NCBI RefSeq assembly: GCF_046267875.1
Contig: NZ_CP176502.1
Coordinates: forward strand, 2,294,001-2,358,000
DNA length: 64,000 bases
Direction of reading: 5' to 3'
From: Mannheimia glucosida
Lineage (GTDB): Bacteria > Pseudomonadota > Gammaproteobacteria > Enterobacterales > Pasteurellaceae
Positions 17,215 through 24,284 of the stretch are shown one piece after another. The first letter of the stretch is position 1. The number at the start of each line of letters is the position of its first letter. The notes under the pieces were generated by a model. It was not told the DNA's origin and did not search any database. It was given only the letters and a program-made list of their open reading frames with translations. Both the position numbers and the translations under genes were made by a program.

Positions 17215-18477
17215 TTATGCGTACACTGGTAAACGTTTACAAATGTCTAAAACTTTCGCTTTAGTCTCTGCAATCACCTGTTCGTGATTATCCTTACCAA
17301 TGCTATCTAGCACATCACACATCCAGCCAGCTAGTGCCGTCACTTCTGCTTCTTTAAAACCACGGCGGGTCACAGAAGGCGTACCCACACGAATACCTGA
17401 AGTCACGAATGGTTTTTGAGGGTCGTTCGGCACCGAGTTTTTATTCACGGTAATGTTCGCAGCCCCTAATGCAGCATCTGCCGCTTTGCCGGTTAAACCT
17501 TGTTTTACAAAGCTAACAAGGAATAAATGGTTTTCCGTACCGTTTGAAACAACATCAAAACCACGTTGCTTAAATACCTCAACCATTGCTTTCGCATTTT
17601 TCACAACCTGCTGCTGATATGCCTTAAATTCCGGCTCTAAAGCTTCTTTAAAACAAACCGCTTTTGCCGCAATAACGTGCATTAACGGACCACCTTGACC
17701 AGCTGGGAATACAGCAGATTGCAGTTTCTTATACATTTCTTCATCACCAGATGCAGATAAAATCAAACCGCCTCGAGGGCCGGCTAAGGTTTTATGGGTT
17801 GTTGTCGTCACGACGTGAGCGTGTGGAAGCGGATTTGGATAAACCCCCGCCGCAATTAAGCCGGCAACGTGAGCCATATCCACAAATAAATAAGCCCCAA
17901 CTTCATCGGCAATTTCACGCATTTTTGCCCAATCCATAACTTGCGAATAAGCAGAGAAACCTGCAACAATCATTTTCGGTTTCACGTCTTGGGCTTGTTT
18001 ACGTAATGCATCATAATCAATTAAGCCTTCATCAGTAATGCCGTATTGCTCTGCTTTATAAATTTTACCGGAGAAACTGACCGAAGCACCGTGAGTTAAA
18101 TGCCCGCCGTGTGCTAAACTCATTCCTAAAATGGTATCGCCCGGATTAAGCAACGCCATATATACGGCTGCATTCGCTTGTGAGCCTGAATGCGGTTGAA
18201 CGTTGGCATAATCTGCCCCAAATAATGCTTTTGCACGGTCAATTGCGAGTTGTTCTACAATATCCACATACTCACAACCACCATAGTAACGTTTACCCGG
18301 ATAACCTTCTGCATATTTATTGGTTAATTGTGAGCCTTGAGCCTGCATTACACGTGGACTTGCATAGTTTTCAGATGCAATTAATTCAATATGTTCTTCT
18401 TGACGGCGATCTTCATCTTGAATTGCTTGCCATAATACTGCATCGTAATCAGCGATATTCATATCACGTTTTAACAT
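17215..18477 (-). CDS. glyA: Serine hydroxymethyltransferase GlyA
   Basis: Interconverts serine and glycine while loading 5,10-methylene-tetrahydrofolate. 420 aa, as usual. MLKRDMNIADYD at the start, the substrate block NKYAEGYPGKRYYGGCEYVD (in part), and the PLP-binding lysine K229 in TTTTHKTLAGPRGG. AGGAG stands before the ATG and a PurR-type operator lies further upstream, tying its expression to purine demand, as known for E. coli glyA. Confidence 0.98.
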   Translation of the reverse strand: MLKRDMNIADYDAVLWQAIQDEDRRQEEHIELIASENYASPRVMQAQGSQLTNKYAEGYPGKRYYGGCEYVDIVEQLAIDRAKALFGADYANVQPHSGSQANAAVYMALLNPGDTILGMSLAHGGHLTHGASVSFSGKIYKAEQYGITDEGLIDYDALRKQAQDVKPKMIVAGFSAYSQVMDWAKMREIADEVGAYLFVDMAHVAGLIAAGVYPNPLPHAHVVTTTTHKTLAGPRGGLILSASGDEEMYKKLQSAVFPAGQGGPLMHVIAAKAVCFKEALEPEFKAYQQQVVKNAKAMVEVFKQRGFDVVSNGTENHLFLVSFVKQGLTGKAADAALGAANITVNKNSVPNDPQKPFVTSGIRVGTPSVTRRGFKEAEVTALAGWMCDVLDSIGKDNHEQVIAETKAKVLDICKRLPVYA

Positions 18478-18498
18478 TTTTGGACTCCTAATAAGCTT

Positions 18499-18514
18499 AA
18501 GTAAACGTTTGCGT
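18499..18514 (-). promoter_or_regulatory. PurR operator upstream of glyA
   Basis: AAGTAAACGTTTGCGT matches the PurR consensus ACGCAAACGTTTGCGT at 14 of 16 positions. It is 22 bases from the glyA start, in keeping with PurR control of glyA in related bacteria. Confidence 0.8.
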
Positions 18515-18598
18515 AAGTTGATTTCACGTTATTTTACGCATTTTTTAGTTTCATAGATAGTATTATTTATATAAAAATTAACTTCGAGTGAAAGAAAA

Positions 18599-18645
18599 AC
18601 AAGCGGTCACATTTTGTAAAAAATTTACCAAATATGACCGCTTAG
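18599..18645. repeat. Inverted uptake-sequence pair between glyA and the small membrane genes
   Basis: ACAAGCGGTC at 18599-18608 and a near copy GACCGCTTAG at 18636-18645. It follows the 30-aa gene by 15 bases and may terminate the minus-strand transcript. Confidence 0.65.
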
Positions 18646-18659
18646 TATTATTCATTGAA

Positions 18660-18752
18660 TTAATGATTATGATCTTTTAAATGCTTTGCCCATTGCATTG
18701 CAGCAAATCCTAAAATTGCTAAAACTAACAAACCAATAGTTAATCCATCCAT
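18660..18752 (-). CDS. 30-aa single-span membrane protein, unknown
   Basis: A very short reading frame, MDGLTIGLLVLAILGFAAMQ then a basic, histidine-rich tail WAKHLKDHNH. It has one hydrophobic segment (about residues 4-20). Support for translation: a textbook GGAGG eight to nine bases before the ATG, and its start is one base after the stop of the 73-aa gene, the Shine-Dalgarno lying inside that gene's last codons. I do not recognise the family; it may be a small regulatory subunit of a membrane complex, but no partner can be named from sequence. Confidence 0.65.
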   Translation of the reverse strand: MDGLTIGLLVLAILGFAAMQWAKHLKDHNH

Positions 18753-18753
18753 T

Positions 18754-18975
18754 TTACATTTCCTCCGCTGTCTCTCTAAATGCCCTGGCGGTTGTTAAAA
18801 AAGAATATATGACCGTAAATAATGTAGCCAAATGCACAAACTTCATCAATAGTGAATATTCTCCATAGAGAATAACAGGAATTGCTAAAATTGCAACTTT
18901 TGCCACGTCGTCCATTAGCTTTGCCCAAGCCTCAAATGAGCTTTTCTTAATTGGCTTTTTAAATAGATTTAGCAT
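18754..18975 (-). CDS. 73-aa membrane protein, unknown
   Basis: Starts MLNLFKKPIKKSSFEAWAKL, a positively charged amphipathic N-terminus, then two hydrophobic stretches (about residues 25-38 and 43-60) and a charged end RAFRETAEEM. GGAGG stands four bases before the ATG at 18975, which decides this start over an in-frame upstream one at 19026. It lies 87 bases downstream of mesD with no clear terminator between, so it could be in the mesXD transcript. I do not recognise the family. Confidence 0.7.
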   Translation of the reverse strand: MLNLFKKPIKKSSFEAWAKLMDDVAKVAILAIPVILYGEYSLLMKFVHLATLFTVIYSFLTTARAFRETAEEM

Positions 18976-19062
18976 AATGCCTCCGTTATTTCCAGTTATT
19001 TTGGAAGAAAATCTGGAAACGAGCAAAAGGCAAAGTTGATATTTTCGATGCAGATCGCAAAA

Positions 19063-20094
19063 TTATTTTGCTAATTCCGCACGCAAAATCGCAGCCCCTT
19101 GGCTGAGTGCCTGCAATTTACCTCGTGCGACTTGGCGTGAAAGTGGTGCCATTCCGCAGTTGGTGCTTGGGTAGAGTTTATCTGCATCGACAAATTGTAA
19201 TGCTTTGCGTAACGTATCTGCCACTTGTTCCGGTGTTTCGATAATGTTGGTTGCTACATCAATCGCTCCCAGCATTACTTTTTTGCCACGCACTAATTCG
19301 ATTAAGTCCATTGGCACACGGGAGTTTTGGCACTCTAATGAGATAATGTCGATTTTTGATTGTTGCAGTTTCGGGAAACTCTCTTCGTATTGACGCCATT
19401 CGTTGCCGAGGGTCTGTTTCCAGTCGGTATTGGCTTTAATGCCGTAGCCGTAGCAGATATGCACCGCCGTTTCGCATTTTAAGCCTTCCGCCGCACGCTC
19501 TAACGCTGCCACGCCCCAGTCATTCAGCTCATCGAAGAAGACGTTAAACGCCGGTTCGTCAAATTGAATAATATCGACACCTGCCGCTTCCAACTCTTTG
19601 GCTTCTTCGTTGAGGATTTTGGCAAATTCCCACGCCAGTTTTTCACGGCTTTTGTAATGACCGTCATAGAGGGTATCGATCATCGTCATCGGGCCGGGTA
19701 ATGCCCATTTAATTGGCTTGTCGGTATGCGCACGCAAGAATTTGGCATCGTCCACAAACACCGATTTCGGACGGGAAACTGCCCCTACCACGCTCGGCAC
19801 GCTGGCATCGTAACGGTTACGAATACGCACAATTTCACGCTTGCTAAAATCTACCCCTTCTAAATGCTCGATAAAGGTGGTCACAAAGTGCTGGCGGGTC
19901 TGTTCGCCATCGCTAACAATATCAATCCCTGCCACAGTTTGTTCGGCAAGAGAGACCAATAGGGCATCTCTTTTAGCCTGTAGTAGCTCATCGCCACTAA
20001 ATTTCCATTCCGACCACAATTTTTCAGGCTCGGCAAGCCAAGCCGGTTTTGGTAAGCTGCCGGCGGTAGAGGTTGGGAGAAGAATGTTGCTCAT
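19063..20094 (-). CDS. mesD: Folate-independent core methionine synthase MesD
   Basis: 343 aa, the size of the catalytic C-terminal domain of MetE without its N-terminal folate-binding half. The zinc ligands are conserved: H212 and C214 (HIC), E254 (SLEC) and C313 (TNCGM); the homocysteine-site block IQFDEPAF is at about 176-183. The adjacent mesX encodes DUF1852. Core MetE proteins paired with DUF1852 form the MesD family, which makes methionine from homocysteine without methyl-folate or cobalamin and needs MesX and oxygen; the methyl donor is unknown. MesD membership is inferred from the pairing and size. Confidence 0.85.
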   Translation of the reverse strand: MSNILLPTSTAGSLPKPAWLAEPEKLWSEWKFSGDELLQAKRDALLVSLAEQTVAGIDIVSDGEQTRQHFVTTFIEHLEGVDFSKREIVRIRNRYDASVPSVVGAVSRPKSVFVDDAKFLRAHTDKPIKWALPGPMTMIDTLYDGHYKSREKLAWEFAKILNEEAKELEAAGVDIIQFDEPAFNVFFDELNDWGVAALERAAEGLKCETAVHICYGYGIKANTDWKQTLGNEWRQYEESFPKLQQSKIDIISLECQNSRVPMDLIELVRGKKVMLGAIDVATNIIETPEQVADTLRKALQFVDADKLYPSTNCGMAPLSRQVARGKLQALSQGAAILRAELAK

Positions 20095-20115
20095 AATTTG
20101 TGTTCCTGTAAATGC

Positions 20116-20180
20116 GTAGAGGCGGGGTTTAACCCACCCGAAAAATTAACCGGAGATGGGCGGGTTAAAACCCGCCCCTA
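20116..20180. repeat. GC-rich inverted repeat between mesX and mesD
   Basis: GTAGAGGCGGGGTTTAACCC (20116-20135) and GGTTAAAACCCGCCCCTAC (within 20158-20180) are imperfect inverted copies; the second half is itself a hairpin (GGGCGGGTT with AACCCGCCC). It contrasts with the AT-rich surroundings and looks like a dispersed intergenic repeat. It may dampen mesD expression relative to mesX or stabilise the mesX message. Confidence 0.7.
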
Positions 20181-20200
20181 CGAATATGGTAAAGGCAGAA

Positions 20201-21178
20201 TTATTTTTCTGCTGCCCAAGCCTCTAAAATCGCTTGGTAACGTTTAATAAAATGTTCTTCGGTGTATTTACCCTGTTTAATTGCCAGCTGGGTGCGTTCT
20301 TCACGGTCATATTCCACTTTGGTAACGGAATAATCTTGGTAAGTCAGGCTACCTTTATATACCTGCCCTGCCACCGAATTGGCATTGTAAATTTCCGGAC
20401 GGTAGATTTTTTGGAAGGCTTCCATAGTTGCAATAGTGCTGATTAGCTCTAAGTTAGTGTAATCATTGAGCAAGTCTGCATTCTCATCAAAATAGAACGC
20501 ATAGGGTGCAACGGATTTTGGCGGCATAAAGTAACGCACTTTTAAGCCCATTTTCGCAAAATAGTCATCGGTTAAAGAGTAATCATTTTGTACATATTCC
20601 ACACCTAAAATCGGGTGAACATTGGTGGTACGGTGGTAAGTTCGAGTGGTTGCCACGCTTAAACAGATCACCGGTGGTTTTTTATATTTTGCGGTATATT
20701 CAGGCGATGCCAATAAATGCTTAAACAGCTTGCCGTGTAACTCGCCATAGCCTTCCGGCACGCTAAATTGCGGTTTGTCTTTATTGTGATCTAACAATAA
20801 TACGCTGAAATCGTAATCACGCACGAATGATGAGAAGTTATTGCCGATAATGCCGTCAATGGTTTTGCCAGTTTTGTGGTCGATAACAGAGGTTTTCAGC
20901 CACTCAATCGCGGGGAAGAACTCGCCTTTGCCTTCGACATCAATATCTAATGAGACAATATCTAATTTCACTGAATAACGATCCGCATTCGGGTTATCCC
21001 AGTTCGCTAAATCGTTAAAACGGTTGTTGATCATCGCAATCGCATTTTGCAGGTTCTGCTTGCGGTTTTCGCCACGGGCAAGGTTGGCAAAGTTGGTGGT
21101 TAAACGGGTGCTTTGCTCCGGTTGGTAATCTTCATTAAATTCAATGGTATGCACTTGGCATTTAAAATTTGTTGTCAT
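20201..21178 (-). CDS. mesX: DUF1852 protein MesX, partner of MesD
   Basis: 325 aa, soluble, no signal peptide. Residues such as TRLTTNFANLARGENRKQNL (in part), VRDYDFSVLLLDHN, TRTYHRTTNVHPILGVEY and LEAWAAEK mark the DUF1852 family. This family is required, with oxygen, for MesD-type methionine synthesis, but its chemistry is not known. The start at 21178 (MTTNFKC) has GAGGGG at the right distance; an in-frame start at 21202 is less likely. mesX precedes mesD by 106 bases, so both are probably one operon, controlled from 21179-21318. Confidence 0.88.
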   Translation of the reverse strand: MTTNFKCQVHTIEFNEDYQPEQSTRLTTNFANLARGENRKQNLQNAIAMINNRFNDLANWDNPNADRYSVKLDIVSLDIDVEGKGEFFPAIEWLKTSVIDHKTGKTIDGIIGNNFSSFVRDYDFSVLLLDHNKDKPQFSVPEGYGELHGKLFKHLLASPEYTAKYKKPPVICLSVATTRTYHRTTNVHPILGVEYVQNDYSLTDDYFAKMGLKVRYFMPPKSVAPYAFYFDENADLLNDYTNLELISTIATMEAFQKIYRPEIYNANSVAGQVYKGSLTYQDYSVTKVEYDREERTQLAIKQGKYTEEHFIKRYQAILEAWAAEK

Positions 21179-21259
21179 TTTATTGTCCCCTCTATTTTTC
21201 AAGATGACTTATTGAACCACAAATTTTTATTGAATAAAAATGATATATTTTTGAAATTT

Positions 21260-21278
21260 ATATGAAAGCAATTCATAT
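21260..21278. promoter_or_regulatory. Palindromic operator upstream of mesX, MetR-like
   Basis: ATATGAAAGCAATTCATAT is a perfect 7-5-7 inverted repeat. Its core TGAA-N5-TTCA fits the half-site spacing of MetR, the LysR-type regulator that responds to homocysteine, although the centre base is C/G where A/T is preferred. It lies 82 bases before the mesX start. Confidence 0.5.
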
Positions 21279-21318
21279 TGAATTTGCAAATTTAAGTAAA
21301 AAAAGCACCGTTTGTCAT

Positions 21319-22203
21319 TTAAAACAGCTTACTTGCCCAGCCTAATTTAGAGCCTAATACGGTAAAGTAGTTATAATCTTTTAAATGCAGTAGTTGTAAT
21401 TTATCTGGGCTTTTACGCACCAATACTCTATCTTCAGGCGTAAAGTGCATATTCACCTGCCCGTCACAAATCACTTCCAAATCAGGGGTATTATATTTGG
21501 CAAAACGAAGTGAAATTTGGCTATCGCCATCAACCACTAAAGGACGAGAAGAAAGAGTGTGAGGGTGCATCGGTACTAATGCCATTGCATTCATATTCGG
21601 GGTTAAAATCGGGCCACCAGCAGAAAGTGAATAGGCGGTTGACCCCGTAGGCGTTGCTACAATCAAACCATCTGCACGTTGTGAAAAAGCGAATTTTCCG
21701 TCAATATACACCTCAAATTCAATAATCCGAGCCACTTGGGTTGGGTGAACCACAATTTCATTCAAGGCATTATTTGCGGCAATAATTTTACCGTTTCGCT
21801 CAATGAAAGCCTCTAACAGGAATCGCTCTTCAATCACATATTCATTTTTTACTAAGCAACTATAAAGCTGTTCAAAAGCCGTTTGAGGTGCAATATCGGT
21901 TAAAAAGCCCAGATTTCCCCGGTTAATGCCTATCAATGGCACTCGGTATTTAGCTAAAGCTCGGGCGATGCCAAGCATATTACCATCACCACCAATCACA
22001 ATCACCAACTCTGCACGCTGACCAATCTGATCTAAGCTGTAGCTTTCCTTAAGCTGTAATTGCATGGCAACCTCTGTTTCCACTAAAATTTGATAATCAC
22101 GATCTTTTAACCAATTATAAACGGCAAGATGTGTTTCAAATGCACTATCGTGTCGAGGTGTGCCAACAATCGCAATCACTTCAAACGGTTTTTGCTGATT
22201 CAT
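21319..22203 (-). CDS. nadK: NAD kinase
   Basis: Phosphorylates NAD+ to NADP+. 294 aa. GGDGN at 71-75, NNALNEIVVHP, and the glycine-rich ATPTGSTAYSLSAGGPI block are diagnostic. A weak AGGAA precedes the start. It follows yfiF by nine bases and is likely co-transcribed with it. mesX begins 140 bases downstream on the same strand with its own regulatory region. Confidence 0.97.
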   Translation of the reverse strand: MNQQKPFEVIAIVGTPRHDSAFETHLAVYNWLKDRDYQILVETEVAMQLQLKESYSLDQIGQRAELVIVIGGDGNMLGIARALAKYRVPLIGINRGNLGFLTDIAPQTAFEQLYSCLVKNEYVIEERFLLEAFIERNGKIIAANNALNEIVVHPTQVARIIEFEVYIDGKFAFSQRADGLIVATPTGSTAYSLSAGGPILTPNMNAMALVPMHPHTLSSRPLVVDGDSQISLRFAKYNTPDLEVICDGQVNMHFTPEDRVLVRKSPDKLQLLHLKDYNYFTVLGSKLGWASKLF

Positions 22204-22212
22204 TTCGATTCC

Positions 22213-23247
22213 TTAAAGAATGTGAGTTTGATACCATTGATTAAGTAGAATACCTGCGTTTACCGCCACATTTAAACCACTATTTAACGGATTATTAAAG
22301 GAAAGCTGTACTGTTGTATCTTCTGTGTAAGCCACATCACTTGCTGGAATCTCACTTAGCACAAAGACTACCTTTTCCGCCAGCTTAATTTTGGTTAAAG
22401 AAGGGGCTTGCTTATGGCGTGTGAGGTGTACGATTTGGTAACCAGCTTGGCGTAGCTGTACCAAAGCAATATGCTTGTTTTTAGTTTCTAACGCCCGCAC
22501 AAATTCCAAGCCACCTTCTGCAACACGAGCTGCGGCACTGGAATTTAAACTATCTACATTTTCGGTAATAATACCTTTCACCCCATAAAAAGCACAAGTT
22601 CTGATGATTCCACCTACATTCTGTGCATTATTAACACCATCTAACAGTACCAAACAATCTTGTTTTTTCGGCACTTGTAAATAGCCCTCTAACACAAACG
22701 ACGCAGATTTTTTGACTAATAAGCACATATCGCCGTGATGTTCAGTGCCGGTAACACGCTCCATCTCTTCACGGTCAATAACGTGATAGGCTTTTTTGTT
22801 CTGAGCCAAATAGCTCATTAAATCGCCTAATTTTTTGGCTCCTTCCACTGTTGCCCATAAACGCACAATAGATTCAGGACGCTGTTGGAACAAGCTGATA
22901 CAAGCATTTTCGCCATAGATTTTCATCTCTTCCAAACGATTTTTCTTAATTTTCTCAGGCGCTCGTGGTGAAAGCGGGCCGGTTTTCTTCTGTTTAACTG
23001 AGCTATTCCCACCTTTTACCCAAATTTGCACGCTACCCTCACCGCTGGCTTTTTTGCCTTCGGTTGGATAAATCTGTTCCGTGCTTGAATAAGTCTCTTC
23101 ACGCTTAAAATGTAGCTTATGCGGTCTGTCACTTTTAACTTCATTTCCTCGCATTTTGCCTTTATCTGAAAAACGGGGAGAACGCTCATCTGAACGGCGT
23201 TCTTCTCTTTGTTTAAAACGAGGTTGGTTATTTTCTTTAAATTGCAT
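22213..23247 (-). CDS. yfiF: TrmH/SpoU-family RNA 2'-O-methyltransferase YfiF
   Basis: 344 aa. The first about 105 residues are a low-complexity, Arg/Lys/Glu-rich extension; an RNA-binding SpoU substrate domain follows (IYGENACISLFQQRPESIVR, in part) and the SPOUT knot at the C-terminus has DGVNNAQNVGGIIRTCAFYG and NPLNSGLNVAVNAGILL. Length and layout match E. coli YfiF and Haemophilus HI0424. It probably methylates a ribose in tRNA or rRNA; the target is not known. Confidence 0.92.
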   Translation of the reverse strand: MQFKENNQPRFKQREERRSDERSPRFSDKGKMRGNEVKSDRPHKLHFKREETYSSTEQIYPTEGKKASGEGSVQIWVKGGNSSVKQKKTGPLSPRAPEKIKKNRLEEMKIYGENACISLFQQRPESIVRLWATVEGAKKLGDLMSYLAQNKKAYHVIDREEMERVTGTEHHGDMCLLVKKSASFVLEGYLQVPKKQDCLVLLDGVNNAQNVGGIIRTCAFYGVKGIITENVDSLNSSAAARVAEGGLEFVRALETKNKHIALVQLRQAGYQIVHLTRHKQAPSLTKIKLAEKVVFVLSEIPASDVAYTEDTTVQLSFNNPLNSGLNVAVNAGILLNQWYQTHIL

Positions 23248-23301
23248 TTTTAGTACCTAAATGGGTGGCTTGAATGGGAGGTATTATAACGAATCCAAAC
23301 T

Positions 23302-23359
23302 ACAAGCGGTTAGAAAAAGCCATTTTTTTGCAAAATTTTTCACAGATTAGACCGCTTGT
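23302..23359. repeat. Inverted uptake-sequence pair between divergent yfiF and suhB
   Basis: ACAAGCGGTT at 23302-23311 and GACCGCTTGT at 23350-23359. Both adjacent genes point away from it, so it is not a terminator for either. Confidence 0.75.
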
Positions 23360-23427
23360 TGTTTCTTTATTTCGCTACATTCTTTATAATTCGTACTTTA
23401 TTATGTTCTTTAAAATCTGGTGGAAAT

Positions 23428-24240
23428 ATGAACCCAATGTTAAACATTGCTATTCGTGCTGCACGAAAAGCAGGCAATATTATTGCCAAAGGCTATGAAC
23501 AATCGCCTCAAGATACACAAGTTTTACAAAAAAATACGAATGATTATGTGACTGAAATTGATAAAGCAGCGGAAGCGGCAATTATTGATGTGATCCGTAA
23601 ATCTTACCCTGAACACTCGATCGTGACCGAAGAGTCCGGCGTGTTAAACGGTAGCAATGAAAATGTACAATGGGTGATCGATCCATTAGATGGTACAACC
23701 AATTTTGTAAAACGCTTACCTCATTTTGCTATCTCGATTGCCGTGCGTGAAAACGGACGTACGACAGTAGGGGTAGTTTATGATCCTATCCGCAACGAGC
23801 TTTTCACTGCGGTGCGTGGCGAAGGGGCTAAATTGAACGAGTTCCGTTTACGCATTGATGCAGAACGCCGTGATTTAAAAGGCACTGTGATTGCAACCGG
23901 TTTTCCTTTCAAAGTCATCAGACATCGTGATGCACATTTAAATATGCTTGAAAGCTTAATGAATAACGAAGTAGCTGATTTCCGCCGTACCGGTTCTGCC
24001 GCTTTAGATCTTGCCTATGTTGCAGCAGGTCGTGTTGATGGCTTCTTTGAAATCGGCTTAAAACCGTGGGATTTCGCAGCCGGTGAGCTCATTGCCCGTG
24101 AAGCCGGTGCGATTGTGACTAACTTTGTTGGCGGAACAGACTACTTGAAAACAGGTAATCTGGTTGTTGGTAATGGCCGTGTGGTTAAAGAAATTTTAAA
24201 TAGCATTCAGCCTACTTTGACCGAAGAACTCAAAGCTTAA
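23428..24240 (+). CDS. suhB: Inositol-1-monophosphatase family protein SuhB
   Basis: 270 aa, a magnesium-dependent phosphatase that in E. coli also acts as a ribosomal-RNA antitermination factor. N-terminus MNPMLNIAIRAARKAGNIIA, metal site EES near 68-70 and DPLDGTTN at 85-92, and the second metal motif in GLKPWDFAAGELIAREAG. ATG 23428 gives the family N-terminus and has GGTGG before it; the upstream in-frame ATG 23356 is rejected. Confidence 0.97.
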   Translation: MNPMLNIAIRAARKAGNIIAKGYEQSPQDTQVLQKNTNDYVTEIDKAAEAAIIDVIRKSYPEHSIVTEESGVLNGSNENVQWVIDPLDGTTNFVKRLPHFAISIAVRENGRTTVGVVYDPIRNELFTAVRGEGAKLNEFRLRIDAERRDLKGTVIATGFPFKVIRHRDAHLNMLESLMNNEVADFRRTGSAALDLAYVAAGRVDGFFEIGLKPWDFAAGELIAREAGAIVTNFVGGTDYLKTGNLVVGNGRVVKEILNSIQPTLTEELKA

Positions 24241-24284
24241 TTTAATATCATCTATTATTTGATGGTTGTGGGTAATAAAACATT

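Noticed and set aside
20095..21318. SAM or cobalamin riboswitch before mesX or mesD
   Set aside because: No conserved cores or pairing pattern seen; gaps of 106 and 140 bases show only the repeat and the palindrome.
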